Notes: generated from the sequence alone by a model not told the origin. Positions 24,170 to 37,409 are shown, counted from the stretch's first letter. The stretch is DNA of 64,000 nt from Oxytricha trifallax (GCA_000711775.1 ARYC01000641.1:1-64000); one strand, 5' to 3'. Made by a program: numbers and translations.

Positions 24170-27100
24170 ATGAAAGCCATAACTTAATTAACATTAAAAA
24201 AAGCCCAGTAATAGCAGCTTAAGAGACTATACTAATAGGTTATAATTAGCTCTAATCTTAGACTCTTCAACACTTAAAATAATGAAAATCCTGGTGGTAA
24301 GTATCAAATAAAAAATTAAAAATATAATAAAGACATATATTAGGTTTAACAAATATTTTAAATAATTAAAAATAAACATAAAGAAATGTCTAAAATATGC
24401 TATTTTTATAGGTTATAATAGATCTAATCTAAGCTATCCACCTAAGTAAAATGGAAAACCTGTCAAAATTAATGATAAAAATAGATATATTTTTATTAAA
24501 AATACTCTTGACTTTTAAAATAAAGTTATTAATCACAAGGATTAATAATTTAATAATTTATATTTCAATGATAAGAATCAAGTAAGGAGTGGATATAAAG
24601 CAGATCCGAAAGTTAGTATGATTATTAAAAGCAGCTCGAGTGACATTTTGAATACGACAGAGAAAGAAAGATTTAACAAGCTAATTAAGGATTGTGCGAT
24701 GGGCTTATTCAAGCACTTTGATAGAAAGACCAATAAAGGGTAAGTAATAATATCTGCTATCTGTATTTCGATAAATGCTGCAAATCAAAGCATATATTGC
24801 TATGTTTCAAACTTAAAATTCAACAATAAATTTTAGAGCTCTGTTGTTCAGGATATGCTTGCAACATCTCGATTCAGGAGGAAACTAAGTGATAGCGTAG
24901 TGGTTTTTCAGAGTTTTCTACTTCATGACTGCCACGTCACGGTATTGCCAGTTCAACTCACTCAGATACTTCTACGTCACAACTAAGATTGATGGTTTGA
25001 TTTTGTTAATAACTAGTGAATGATAGATCTATTTGATTTTAATCATTAACTAACTAAAATTCAACAATCTAATACTAAACTTATAGGTTAATAAAAAATA
25101 CAGAGGAATTTATACTAAGTATGTCAAAGACTTTAGATGGCAAAACTTTCACACTGTTTATTAAGTTCCTTGATGAATTGAGAAAAGATGTTTTAGATAA
25201 TAAATCGCATAAGTTGAGTCCAGATTCCTTCCTCATTTTCCTTGACAAGATAAAGAGTCTCACTCATTCAGATACTTTGAACGACTTGATTATTAGAAAA
25301 TTGAGTAACATAGACATAAATCTAGTGAACACTAAGGACTTGCTGAATGTTTACTAAAAGAACTCAATTGACTTTAAATTTGAAGAGAATTTGCGCATGG
25401 ATGAAATTAGATAATTTGCTAATGAAGTTATTCCAAAGCCAAGGTTTATCTTTGATAGATATCAGACATCCCTGACTAATCCCAAAGGGAGTGACAGCGA
25501 AATTAGTGTGGAGGAAAGCGCAAAAAATAATACAAATGAGGAGTATTTCTCTTTTTTCAGTTCACATGAGAAGGTCATTCTTAGACCAGAATCAAACTTT
25601 AAAAATGTAAGTAAAAAATTTAAATAGTTTATGTATAATATAGTTACGCCAATTCATGCACTTCTTGCCAATCGATTAATCCCCTTAAGCAAATTATAAT
25701 AAATTATAAATATGTAAATAATATTATACAAGTCTTAGATTATAAGCTAATTCTAAATAATTAATTTTATATGTATTTGTTATAACACTCATTACCAAAA
25801 ATTAATTTTTGATTTTATATTATCTCATTAATCCACAATTCCATTTTTGATAAAATAGAAAATAACTATGAAAATTAAGTCTATTTAAAAATAGATAACT
25901 GCCTTTAAAAATAAATATACAAATAAACAATGAGTATATAATGAATTCTTTATAATAAGCAAATAGTCAATATAGCTTAGATTTTTAATTATAATTTTTA
26001 GTATTTTATCATTTTTGTATTTCCCAAAATGATTGTTGTTCAACATATATAATTATTAGTTATTTTAAGTCAATTAAAAAATTTTCTAAATATAGATAAT
26101 AAAGAGTATGTCTCCATCCTGAAATTAGTATAAATAAGAGATTTTAAAAGCTATAATGAAATAAAAGTTATTCACTAGCTTTATTAATCTGAGATTTTAG
26201 AATAAATTTACTTACTTGAGTTTTGTTAAGTAATAAAGAAGTGAAATTCAGAGAGTATTGCATTCAATCTTATTGTTCTATATTTTAATTTAAATAAAAA
26301 TTTATGATTTGTTTAATAATTAACGTTATGTGATTATTTAAACTAATTTTTAATTTTCAAAGATTTATGATTGATAATTATATTTTGTTTAAATAACTAT
26401 TTTTTCTAAACTTTAGTAAGTGAATATCTTTCAAACACTTTCACTTAATATTCCTTGAATAATTTTTCTATGTCTTAGAAAATTTATAAAAATTACAAAT
26501 TGTTTAGTATCATTCATTATAATTCTTAATTTTCTCATTTCCTATTCTTATCTTATTTGGTATTTTACTACATCCTTCTCCAGAAGAATTTCGAAACAGA
26601 ATCTCACTTTAAAGAGACTAATTACATTTTGTTCAGAAACTTGCCCCTCTTAAACAAGAGAAAGAATCCATCTGGGTTGAACGTTGTTAGGCCTGTTCTT
26701 CATTTAGATATAGTTAACAGTACATCTAAGGAGGAAGCTGGAAGGATCTTAAACGACGAAATGGCCTCAGAAGAGCTGCTTTCTCATCTAGAAAAGAGAT
26801 TTGGGCAAATTGAAAACTTTTTCTTCATTAACTATAAGCCGAATATGATCATTGACACCTATAATAAGACCATGTTTAAAGTCAAGGTTGATGAAATGTA
26901 GGAGTTTGAGAGAAACATTCAGACAAAGGTCGATAGTCGTTAAGGGAAAAAAACTTCTTCAGAAATTGTGGGGACAGATTCAGAAATAAATCAAGAAAAT
27001 CCATTGTTCGATGATCTGATATAGTTAGCTTCTGAAGAATTTATGAAGGCTGAAGAGGAAGACATATTGGAAGAATAGTCAAAAAGAAACAAAAAAAGTA

Positions 27101-27693
27101 CTCCCAAATCAAAGAAAAGACTTAACTAGGAATAAGAAGAGCAAGTCATTGAGTAGGTTAAATCTAAAGAAAAGGAGATGCTTGGTCTTAACAAGTAAAT
27201 TAATAGAACTGGGTTTATTAAGTTTAAGACTTATGAAGAGAAACTTAGAATGATGGCTCATCCTTTATTCCTCTTTGGAATGAAACTTTACACACAAGAA
27301 CAATCTATCGAGTTCTTTGATGCCGACTTCTGCAATACAATTACAGTGTAGAGCCCATATTTTGAAGATAAGACCTTGGGTCATTGCTGCAAGCTTATAA
27401 ACGAATTCTTGATTAAGAGTGGCAACAAGTAAAGCCAGCTCGTTATCGGTACTCTTAAAGGCATGAAAGATGAGTTCGACCTCAATAATATCATTGTGAG
27501 AGATGAATTTAAAATATCCATAAGATTTAACACTTTTGAAGATGCCCTCGATGCCATGAAATCACTTACGAGCATCAGTGATAAAACAAGATCAATCAGG
27601 TTTATAGCTTAAATAAATAAGTATATTCTGGCTTTAAATAATCAATTTATACAAATTTAAAAAAAATTAAATAAAACTATGGAAATATTTTGA
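24170..27693 (+). CDS. unknown multi-segment protein, possibly RRM-like in its C-terminal half
   Basis: Start ATG 24170-24172 opens a Gln/Asn-rich segment. A GT-AG intron near 24300-24410 follows, then coding segments around 24410-24740, 24836-25005 and 25086-25612. The last is acidic and helical (FTLFIKFLDELRKDV, DSFLIFLDKIK) and ends at a GTAAGT donor. After a 0.95 kb AT-rich gap, an in-phase segment (26563-27693) carries two stretches resembling RNA-recognition folds. One is NYILFRNLPLL with FFFINYKP; the other is GFIKFKTYEEKLRMM with FDADFCNTITV and ISIRFNTFEDALDAMKSL. A lysine-rich acidic linker lies between them, and the stop is TGA 27691-27693. The RRM suggestion is from pattern only. 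It may be two genes if the gap is intergenic. Confidence 0.5.
25613..26562. other. AT-rich gap inside or between coding segments
   Basis: About 950 bp of AT-rich DNA without coding signal. It starts with GTAAGTAAAA and ends TCTCCAG, and both flanks are in the same phase, so it could be an unusually long intron, an intron plus an IES, or intergenic DNA. I see no clear pointer. Confidence 0.45.
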
Positions 27694-27708
27694 CTAAACA
27701 ATAGTGTG

Positions 27709-30700
27709 ATGTTCCAAAACCCTTAACCAAACTTCTACGATGGGAAATTAGCGACATAGTTTGAGTCTTGCATAAAAGATAAATTTGATGGACTGAATAA
27801 AATAAACGAGGTGGATGCTAGTTATGTGAAGAAAAATATGGAGAAGATTAATGCATAGAAGGCAGAAGATGAAGCTTATCTTATAAGTTAATTATTTGAA
27901 ATTAACATTTTTTTAGAAAATTAAAATACTAAACAATTTTTGAGGTTTTTTTCAAAATTAAAAAAAAAATCCATATTATTTTACATTTATAACATGATGG
28001 AGAGTAGGATAATCTGATATTTATGTATATATAAACTAATTAACCTTAAAATTAATAATTTTTAATTACTTTTAGCTATATTTTTGACTATGTTAATGTG
28101 TTAATGATTAAAGTTCTCTGAATATCCTATTATTTAAATTAATAAAATAAGTAATTATATTATTATCAGTTAATGGAAAACAACAATAGATCAGCTGCTA
28201 TTAAATCAAACTAACTATAACTTTAAAATATATTTTAATGATATTTTAAGAATTTTACCTCTCTATATCGGATAATTAAATTATTAATATATCAAACTCT
28301 AATTTAAATAAATTAAATAAATTTATTTGAGTTATACCCTTAATAACATAGAATTCGATTGGTCAGTATCGAACTTTGACCGATGGCTCCCTCCCTTTAA
28401 AGCGCGAAGAGCGTGAGCTCTACGAATAAGTAAGCAGAGAAACTATATAACTTTATTTAATGTTGGAAATGTCTTAATTATTGATTTTGTCTAGGCTGTA
28501 CAGAGAGAAGGAAAAGTTTGGAAGAAATCTAATAATATCCTAATGGGATATTAGAAAAGGTTGGTATATTTCAAATAAAAAGCTTTATTTATATAAAATC
28601 TCATATAAAAATCTATACGATCTAGTTCAATGGTTATTAATTTGGATATTTAGGTATTTCAAAGTCATTGCAAAAGGTTCATATTTGGCTTACTATAACT
28701 AAAAACCAACTGTAAATTATATATGATTTCTTAAATTTTACAATAGTCAAAACAGACTGATCTAAAACCTAATGGCGTTTTTGACATTTCTAAACTCACA
28801 GACATTAGAATTAAAGAACCTAAATAGTAAGTTTAGAGTTTTAAGGAGTTCTCTAGCTTCCATATTAATGAGCAGTTTTTATAATTTGAAATGACTTTAT
28901 GAAATTTTCTATTTTATTCCTCATACAATATCCTAATGTTTCTTGAATCTAGTTTTTATTTTGAATACAATGAGAGACCTTTCGAGCTTTTTACCAAAAC
29001 TAAGGAGGAAACGGAATCATGGGTGACTTGTCTGAAATTTCTGGCTGAACAGAAAAGCAGAGAATCAGAAACGGCTACACTCTCTAGAGCCTCAAGCTAC
29101 TTTAACAGTTTGCAGAATAATCTCTCATCCAGTTAGAATCACTGTGATTATGTTGTTACAAGAGAGAGCTAGTACATATCAAGCAATCATGTTTTAGCAT
29201 TTCATAAAAATAGAATCAAATAACTTTCTATAATACTATTTCAATTAATAGCCACTACATATTTACTTATAAAATCATAATGGTAGTTCTGAGCAAGAAA
29301 AACGCAAAAAAAGTAAAAGTAAATCTCGCACTAGAAAGACTAAATCTCATAAGTTTACGAATATCGATGCCAAAGCGTTCTCGTCAGTGGCCCAACAAAG
29401 TAAGTGTTTATTTATCAAAATTCAAATGAGTTTTTTCATAAGATTTTAAGAATCATACATATTTTCTAAATAAAGATACTAATCAGATTATCGCTATGTA
29501 TGAATCTATTCATATCTGTTATATGCTATTTATTGAATATTTTACATATATTAATTTAAATAGACCCTTAACTTGCAGTTCTTGACAAAGATAAATCATC
29601 TTTATCATAAAAAGCTTTAATTACAAAGGGAATGTGGAATTATTTGAAAACTATAAAGGAAAAGACTTTAAAGTCACGCATTATGTATGGATTCTTGAAG
29701 AAGCGTAGCAAGGGAAAGATAAAGTATTAATTTTTAAATAAATGTCAAGAAATTTAGTATTATATCATTAAATTCATGATAATAAAGTACTTCTACTCTA
29801 GATGGTTCTTTTTAATATCTTCAAGACCTTTGGTAGGTTTTAAATACTTAATTTTTCTGTTTTTTGTGTTTTTTATCAATAATTTCTATTAGAATCAAGA
29901 AGACTTCCTCAACGATCCAGAAATACTGTCAGACTCAATTTTGCCTCCCCTTTTAGAATTCGACGTGGTGTATTATTTCCGCATGGACACTTAAGACGAC
30001 GCCTCTGGTCCAGCGGGTGAAATAAAAACTCTTAACATTTTGAAAGTAGAGATTAAAAACATGTCAAAATCGAAGGAGGAGGGGCATGCCTTCATTATTG
30101 ATACTGGCAAGAAGCTTTTTCATTTGAATACTGAACACAGATTTGACTTGGAGAGATGGGTGGAAGCGGTTGAAATCAGTATGTAGACTGCGAAAGAAAG
30201 GCAGTTGTCAATTACTGGAGCGTGCAAAAATATCTCATAGATTGTCACTTTGTATGATACTTTAAATTAGAAAGTTAACTCTTTTCTTATACATCTAATT
30301 AGAATAACAATCTATAAAATCATTGAACTTAATATTCTTATGTTTAATTTATAGAATCAAAATACAAACGAAGACATTTTAAGACAATAAATTGAGGACT
30401 TATACGATAAAAAACTGCCAAGAACTCGTTAAGACTGGGAAGATGTCGAAAGTCTACTATAAATATGTTCTGAACTTGGTGACGATATGATAACTGTAAA
30501 TTTTATTCTTTAATTTAATCATTTTGAAATATTAATCCCGTACATATAGACTTTTGATGCTTGTTTAGCTCTGAAACCCTAAAGAAAAGACATTATCGAG
30601 CTATATATGAAAGTAGCACATACTCATATCTCTGAAATTTTATCTAAATTTTGGGAGAACTCAGCAGTAGAGTTAAATGTAAGCATTATTTTTAAATACC

Positions 30701-33700
30701 TTGATTTTTAAACTCATATTTAGCCTTATGAAACACTCTCTCTGATAGATTGGACTTACAGATATTTCAAGGATTTGAAGAAATTTGGAATTAATGACGA
30801 CTCTGTAGAGAATGGATATCTGCAATTATGTACAACTTATGCCAAGAAAACTCATGCTTAAATTATGCCACTGATTGTTAATAAACTATTCAAGTTTTAC
30901 AGAACAATTAAACTTAAAATACTTAATTAAAATTCAGAGTTTATCTTAAAGACAGTAGGTTAAATAAATTTGTTAAAATTATGTTAAAGGAAAAAGAATT
31001 AAAACAGATTGAAGAAGATAGATCTGGCTTTATTTAATAATTTGGCATAGATTCTCATAATCTAATGATTTATATTTATTTGTTTGTTTTATAATTTTTA
31101 AAAGACTTTCTGTTTACAAATGCTCCTTATGACATAGTGAAGATATTTTCAGAATCTTTTCAGTTAGTGGTGGTTAAGGGAATCAAGGAATTAATCTTAA
31201 AAACTCTGAAAATGTTTCAAATTGTCACTTAACAATATCAAAAGGCTCTCTCTAGGATTTTGGAGAGTGATAATAAATTGCAACATGATTTTATGATTGC
31301 TTAGTGCAATAACTGCTTCATCTATTTCGAGTTTAAATAACATATTTTTTACTGATTAATATAATTTGAGGAGTAAAACATGAAGATTTTCATGTAAACA
31401 TATTATAGTTGATGGAAGATTTACTACAATAAGTTACAGATATTCTAGAATTACAATTAATTCAGGGAATTTAATAACTTGGCAATAATTAATTTGAAAT
31501 CATTATATAATTTAATATTAAAATTTTTTTTCTCAAAATATCCCTTGATTTTATGTGGGCTTTACTTTTTACATTTTTCTTTATAATTCAAAAATGTTGA
31601 TGAATTTCGGTTTTAATCTTAAATTTATTACAGCATATAAATTCTATACATTTTATTTATAATAAGTATATTGACAGTGATAGAAAAGGACGACAAAAAA
31701 AATAAGTAAAATAAAATGTGTAGAGATTATAAAACACTTCAGAAGAAACTCATTCAGTCATTTATAATACGAAAACTTTTAATTATAAATTATTCTTATA
31801 ACATTAATACTAAAACTTATTATAAAAATAAAAAATGGAATCTCTCTAATTAGTGCTATTTTTCCTAATCTTCATCGTAATCTTCTTCGTCATCGTCATT
31901 TTCATCATTTATGTCCCCAGTCCAGCTTGCACCTGCTTACCAGGTAGGACCACTATAAAAAATAATTAAAGATATTTTTTTTGTAACTTACATTTTATGT
32001 GAGTGGCCCACCTCCAACTGCGTCTGATCAATACGAATACTTATTACTATATTAAGTTTTAAAATTAATTAATATATTACCTATTATTAATTATGAATAC
32101 AAAGCTACAATAACTGAAACAAGATATTAGGGAGTTTCATTTTGATACCGAGTTATCAGAAGAAAACAATAGTTAATAAATATATTAGATATATTTCTAA
32201 GTGCCAAATTTAATAATTATTTAAATAAATGCAATAAATAATACTCATTAGTATTATTTATAAATCTTATTTAAAAGTGCTGACAAAATCATGAAATAGC
32301 AACATGTGCAGAGACCAGTTTAGCAGAAAGTACAAGAGCTAATGCCCTCAAGGAGAGACATCAACACTACTCACACGCGCCTGAATATTTTGTTATCACA
32401 TTAGTCTCACTTGGCACTTCCTTGTCAACTTTGCATCTTGTGAGAGAGGCATGTCCGTGGAACCTCACCCAATCAGCACCAGAACTTATTAGTGATTGTT
32501 ACAACCAAGATCCCCCCCCTCAGCCCCCCCATACCCCCCCCACCACCTACCCCCACCCCCACTACCCCTTCACCCTCATTAAAATATCCCATTTCATATC
32601 AAATTTTGTATCTACAGGGTCTTAATCGATCTCCTTCTTGACATCTCGATTATAGCTTATGAAATATAAATTGAAAAACTATTTCATATTATTTTTAATG
32701 AAAGTAAAATTTTTAAATACTATGATAAGAAAATATTTTTTAAAAAGTTGTTGTCCCTTAAATCAACTTCATTCGACATAATTGAAAGAAATAGTATGAG
32801 TAATTTTTTAAGTTTTTTTTTTTCTTCATTTTTTAAAAATGGTAATGGATAAATTTTTTTTAAAAAATGAAGAAGAAAAAAAAAACTTAAAAAATTACTC
32901 ATACTATTTCTTTCGAATTATGTCGAATGAAGTTGATTTAAGGGACAACAACTTTTTAAAAAATATTTTCTTATCATAGTATTTAAAAATTTTACTTTCA
33001 TTAAAAATAATATGAAATAGTTTTTCAATTTATATTTCATAAGCTATAATCGAGATGTCAAGAAGGAGATCGATTAAGACCCTGTAGATACAAAATTTGA
33101 TATGAAATGGGATATTTTAATGAGGGTGAAGGGGTAGTGGGGGTGGGGTGGAGGGGGGGGATCTCGGTTGTAACAAGTGATGTTTGATGTTCCCTATTCC
33201 TCACTAATTAATAAACCACAGTCTTAATTAATCAATATTAGTTGAAATTAATTAAGTCCTCTCTGATTACTTTCTTTAGAAATTAAACCTAAAAGTAGAA
33301 ACTTTAATTTCTGATCATTAAAACTAAAAATGTTTTATTGAATTTAATTTATTAATTTCTAAAATTTAGACTAAACATAACGGAGTCTCTAAGCCTAACA
33401 GCATCTCCACCAAGACTGAGTTAAAGTTAGTAGTGGTAGAAGTTGCAGCTATATCATCTCTTGTTCAGATATTTTTTACCCCAAAAAGGTCAAGAACTCA
33501 ACGCGAATATTGTTTATGGTTTAAATCACAGCAAGAAATGATAGTGTTGAAGAAGATAATGAAGAAAAATGAGATTTTAAGACAATATACAAGAGTTGAT
33601 GCTATCGACATTTTCATTATAAATCTGTATTTTAAGATACAACCACTATTAATTCAACTTATTTACTTTAATTAATTTAATGAATCGCTTAAGGCAAGGG

Positions 33701-35806
33701 AAATTATAAAAAGAGTCCAAAATTTAATTAGAGATCTCGATTATGTAATAATCAGTAATGTATATTTATATATAAAGGCTTTAAATTATTTAAAAATAGC
33801 ATTAAGTATTTAAAAACTATTTACCTACCTTTATCTTTCTTTAGTGTTGATGTTGAATCAATGTCAATCAACTCAATGGAGTCTGAAGTTGCTCTAGAAG
33901 AAGAATTAGGTTTATGACTGAATGACTAAAAGTCAATATGTAGTTGCCCTTGTCCTTGATAGTCCAAATAATAAAAGTTCCCACCACTCTCTCTTGACCA
34001 GCTTTTCATTTATTGTATTAACATACAAATATTAAAACTTAATAATTATTTTATATAATTGATTTCCCAAATCATTATTACGCTTGCTATATATGCACAG
34101 ATGACGAAATAGAGTAACATTTCAGTCAGAGATAGATCCAATCGTTTTTCATGAAAATGCAATCTGTGCTTCTAAATCAAATAACCAATTCAATCTTCAA
34201 GGTGAGATTCGATGCTCACTACAACAAGAATTTCATGGATTTAAACATGGAACTGATCTTGAATGACTGCTTCAACTTATTCGAAGAATACTCAAGCAAG
34301 ATGTCGATATCTACTTCGAGGTAAGCTTGGACAAGCTTCCTGGAGAGGACTGTGCTCTGCTATATATAGTGCATGCTAAATTCCTCCAAGAAAATCAGGT
34401 AGAAGTCATCAGAGGAGGCCATTGCAAAAATCAAGGAGGACTATGAAAAAGTCGAGTAGAGGTTTGGAGAGTTTATGACTTAAAGATTGTATTTTAAAAA
34501 ATAAGTAAGTTACCCATTATATTTTACTTGAATAAATACAAAATACCTTTTGTATAAAAAGATCAATGAAGAGTGGAATTGAAGTATTGGATGATCTAGT
34601 CAGCTTTTTTGAAAGCAGCCCTGCTTTTATTTCAGTTGCTTGTGAGAAACTTAGAAAAACTCATGGACCTACTTTTAAAATTGGTACTGTGATAAAAATT
34701 ATTATAAATTTCTTTTGTAACTCAAGTAGAAAACCATAGATACAATAATAATAGTAGTTGCACTTAACATTTTATAAGTGAAAGCAATTCTAAATTTAAG
34801 AACAGATCTGGTGAAGGAAGAACGTCTGTAAGCCCTCAAAATCTGTGAAGAGATTCTAGCTGCCTTTAAAAATTCGGATTACGATAATCCAAATAAAAGG
34901 GGAATTTTCTCTAATTTAGACATTTCACAAGCTGAAAAGTTAATCGATAAGGAAATGAATTTCATTAACAATTCTGATGCAAATTAACCTGATGATCCAA
35001 ATGATGCCCCTGATATTGATCTTGAGGATTTTCTTATAATTAACAAAATTCTTTTAATTTCTACTGTATATTTATAGAGAATGTCTAGTTAAATTTCTAA
35101 AATATGCATATAAATTATAGGCAAGGAGGTATAGATTTAGAAGAGATAGAAGCGAATGACGATCTGTCGAAGCAAAAGTCCTTCCCCGAAGCAGACAGCG
35201 AAAAGCCTGAATTCAAAGAGATATACAATACTGACCCTGACGATAGAATGACTGGTTGGTTAACCAAGTCCTCATTCAAGATGGAAAAGGGTGGGAATAG
35301 CGAAGACATACTTGGTTTTATGATAAACGGCATAGGCAGTGGATTGAAACTTGGCCTGAAAATATTCACTGAGACTATATAGATCAAGCAGAAGAAGCAA
35401 TTCTTTGCTATTAAAAACGGGGTGCTATATTGGTACAGTCATGAACGAGCTAGGGAGGCTGTGAACTAAATTGATTTGAAAACTCTAAAAGCAATTGAAA
35501 TCAATAAGCAAAACCCTAAAGAATTCTATATTTTGTGCAAAAAGAAGTGCTATAGACTTGAATGTGCACATGAATGTTTAATTTATGAAAAAATATAGCA
35601 TCATAATGATAAAAACCTTATTTCATTACTAATTTAAAATGAAAACGAAGCTACTAAATGGTTGAATAGTTTAAAATCAGTTCGCGAAGGTTTATCAAGT
35701 GACTTCTTAAATGTGAATAGATATGAAAAGTTAAAGATTTATTCAAAAGTTACAGGCAAAAGCATGTATAAGGACTATGATTAATAATTATATTCAAAAT
35801 GTATTT

Positions 35807-35855
<49 letters not shown>

Positions 35856-35886
35856 TAACTCGCATCGAGGGTTCAAGACCCCCTGA
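27709..35886 (+). CDS. SEC6: exocyst Sec6 (EXOC3)-like protein with PH domains
   Basis: Tethering of secretory vesicles is the family role of Sec6; PH domains bind phosphoinositides. The order of domains read is as follows. PH1 (about 28490-29065) runs from GKVWKKSNNILMGYQKR to WVTCLKFL. A Lys/Ser-rich linker follows, then PH2 (about 29660-30200: IMYGFLKKRSKG, FDLERWVEAVE). The Sec6 region (about 30370-34980) has TLSLIDWTYRYFKDL, FLFTNAPYDIVKIF, DFMIAQCNNCFIYFEF and FTQRLYF-type segments. PH3 (about 35230-35720) has MTGWLTKSSF and ATKWLNSLKSV. Many short introns or IESs interrupt it. A 2.8 kb IES (pointer TAACAT) splits the Sec6 domain, and its removal restores the frame. The formal stop is TGA 35884-35886, after an ATA-repeat tract that would encode poly-Ile; the true C-terminus may be near 35790. 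Confidence 0.75.
31757..34009 (-). other. coding-like segments nested in the Sec6 IES
   Basis: On the minus strand inside the IES, an exon-like segment starts at ATG 34009 (MKSWSRESGGNFYYLDYQ, then SRATSDSIELIDIDST) and ends at a GTAGGT donor at 33829. Farther on, after a TATAG acceptor at about 31953, a segment reads GPTWQAGASWTGD followed by an acidic tail (NDENDDDEEDYDED). A third weak segment near 33670-33760 reads ILDSFYNFPCLKRFIK. The foldback element lies between them. These may be segments of a second gene nested in the IES, or a degenerate gene. I do not recognise the product. A separate GC-richer patch at 32280-32490 is also coding-like on the plus strand. Confidence 0.35.
32497..33175. 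mobile_element. 679 bp foldback transposon with 6 bp target duplication
   Basis: The element is an almost complete palindrome. The left end TGTTACAACCAAGATCC at 32497 mirrors GGATCTCGGTTGTAACA-type sequence ending at 33175. The arms are about 330 bp. They carry a C-rich tract on the left and its G-rich complement on the right, and meet at an oligo-T/oligo-A loop near 32850. AGTGAT flanks both sides (32491-32496 and 33176-33181), a likely 6 bp target-site duplication. There is no transposase. A damaged relative lies at 917-1568. Confidence 0.85.
35807..35857. repeat. (TAA)n microsatellite
   Basis: About 17 units of AAT/ATA with one C interruption. With TAA as sense and in the frame of the preceding Sec6-like gene it reads as poly-Ile (ATA), so the annotated C-terminus there is doubtful. 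Confidence 0.9.
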
Positions 35887-35951
35887 GCATATCATTAAGA
35901 AGGGATAGCATCCCTTTTAGTTATTTATAGTGGCCTTTAGTAACCACTTAT

Positions 35952-37409
35952 TCAAGTTTTAAGTAACTCAGTGTCGAATGTTTGAGAAGTGAGGTCGTAG
36001 TGTTCTGAATCTCTCATTCTCTTGTCTGCTGATAGTGTTTTTGCTAATAAAAGGTCAAAATTTTTGGCTCCAAGGTGGCTGACTGATGAGCTTATCTCGG
36101 AGGAACAGTCTTTTAGAAGTTTGAGAATGTGATTATTAGTTAACGATTTATTAATTTTGTCTGGGTTGGAAGTGTCTTATAAACTATCTATGCATTATAG
36201 CATGATTGAGATGTAAAGTTTGGTTAGTGTGTAGAAGTTTGAGTCAACTCTGCAAACTCTTTAGGAGTATTCAAGTAATGATCTGGCCAATGTGGTATTG
36301 CCAGATGCAAAAGCAACTTAAGGAATGAAGCGCCATGCTTCGTCTTACTTGGGGTCTTCGTTGTAGGGTTTGAACATTTCGTCAAGCTAGTAGTCTGTGA
36401 GGTCAATCCTAACGTCAAGTTGGATGAGCAGTTGACTATGTAAAGTTCGTCTGTACCCTTGTGACTGGAGATAAATCCAGGGAATCTTAAGAGATTCTAA
36501 ACCCATGACTCTAATGAAGTCATCCCAATCAATGGGCTAGTCTAAGTCAAATAGGTCTGGGAAGTTTACAGGGAGAACGAGTTCGAGAATTTTCTCTATG
36601 TTATTGTATTCAAGTTCTGTGTAGTGTGCTTCGTGTTATTCATTAAGTTTTTGTTTGACTTACTAGTATTTCCTCTCTAACTTGTTGGCTTTGTCTTAGA
36701 GTTAGGATATATAGGAGTGATTCTCTGGTAGAAAGTTCTTATTAATTAAGGAATCACTTCCGGGTGATTCCTTAGTAATTTGCTAAAGTTACTAAATAGG
36801 AGAAAAGGTGTCCTATGTATTAACCAAGTTTTACATGGAGTCCTGAGACCTCTGAATGTTTTCTAACTTTTTCCCTAAAGTTTCTATGATGGCTTGGATA
36901 ATGATCTTATCCTGAGTGTGGAATTAAGGAGCACGGAATCCAAGGATTTAGGAGGTAGTAGCTATTACTGTGGTAGATTTTTCAAAGGGGACTAGTATTT
37001 AGTATCTAGGGACGTTTGACGAGTACGTCATTGAGATAACTCTGGAGAGGAGGTTGGTTAAAAAGCTGATCGCTGAATTAATGAGGGACCTAGGAATCTG
37101 TTGGTAGATCCAGTTCTTTCTAGGCTTAGTTAGGAAGCATAGGAAGTAGTAGGTCTTAGCCGAGGTGTCGTTGAAGATATTTCTGAGATGGCTGTCAGCT
37201 AGATCAATCACCTTCTGATGTAGGATTTGCTACTTTGCAAAGACTTACTTGAGGACAAGAAGCGAACTTTTGCAAATGGTGGACACACCGAAGTCGTGGA
37301 GAGCGGTGAGTTGTTACAGAAGGGGTCTGAGTACTCTGGGTGGGAAATCTCCCAGTTTGTAATCCAGAGAGAGCTTAGAGAGCTCTAGGTCTAACAATGC
37401 TTGTGACAT
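35952..37409 (-). CDS. unknown intronless 485-aa protein with coiled coil
   Basis: One continuous frame from ATG 37409 to TGA 35952-35954, using many TAA/TAG codons as Gln. The start is MSQALLDLELSKLSLDYKLGDF, followed by a region with TSAKTYYFLCFLTKPRKNW and a stretch of helices. A probable coiled coil sits in the middle (QDKANKLERKYQQVKQKLNEQ). A C-terminal half contains PIDWDDFIRVMGLESLKIPW and QLDVRIDLTDYQLDEMF. It has higher GC than its surroundings and neither introns nor IESs, unlike its neighbours. That would suit a recently integrated or germline-limited gene. I do not recognise the family; a role in a mobile element is possible but unsupported. Confidence 0.7.

Larger units (their letters stand above)
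31338..34120. other. 2.78 kb IES in the Sec6-like gene, pointer TAACAT
   Basis: TAACAT occurs at 31338-31343, after IYFEFK, and at 34115-34120, before FSQRQIQSFFMK. Deleting 2777 bp with one pointer gives FEFKQHFSQRQIQ in one frame across the Sec6 domain. The IES contains a foldback element with its own target duplication and coding-like segments on the minus strand. It is therefore much larger than the usual 50-150 bp IESs seen elsewhere here. Confidence 0.8.

Noticed and set aside
32422-32625. Plus-strand ORF with a proline-rich tail
   Set aside because: It runs into the C-rich arm of the foldback element; the tail is a reading of the C tract.
34099-34114. Upstream extension of the Sec6 segment (DDEIEQ)
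   Set aside because: This lies inside the IES once the TAACAT pointer is recognised; the open frame is accidental.
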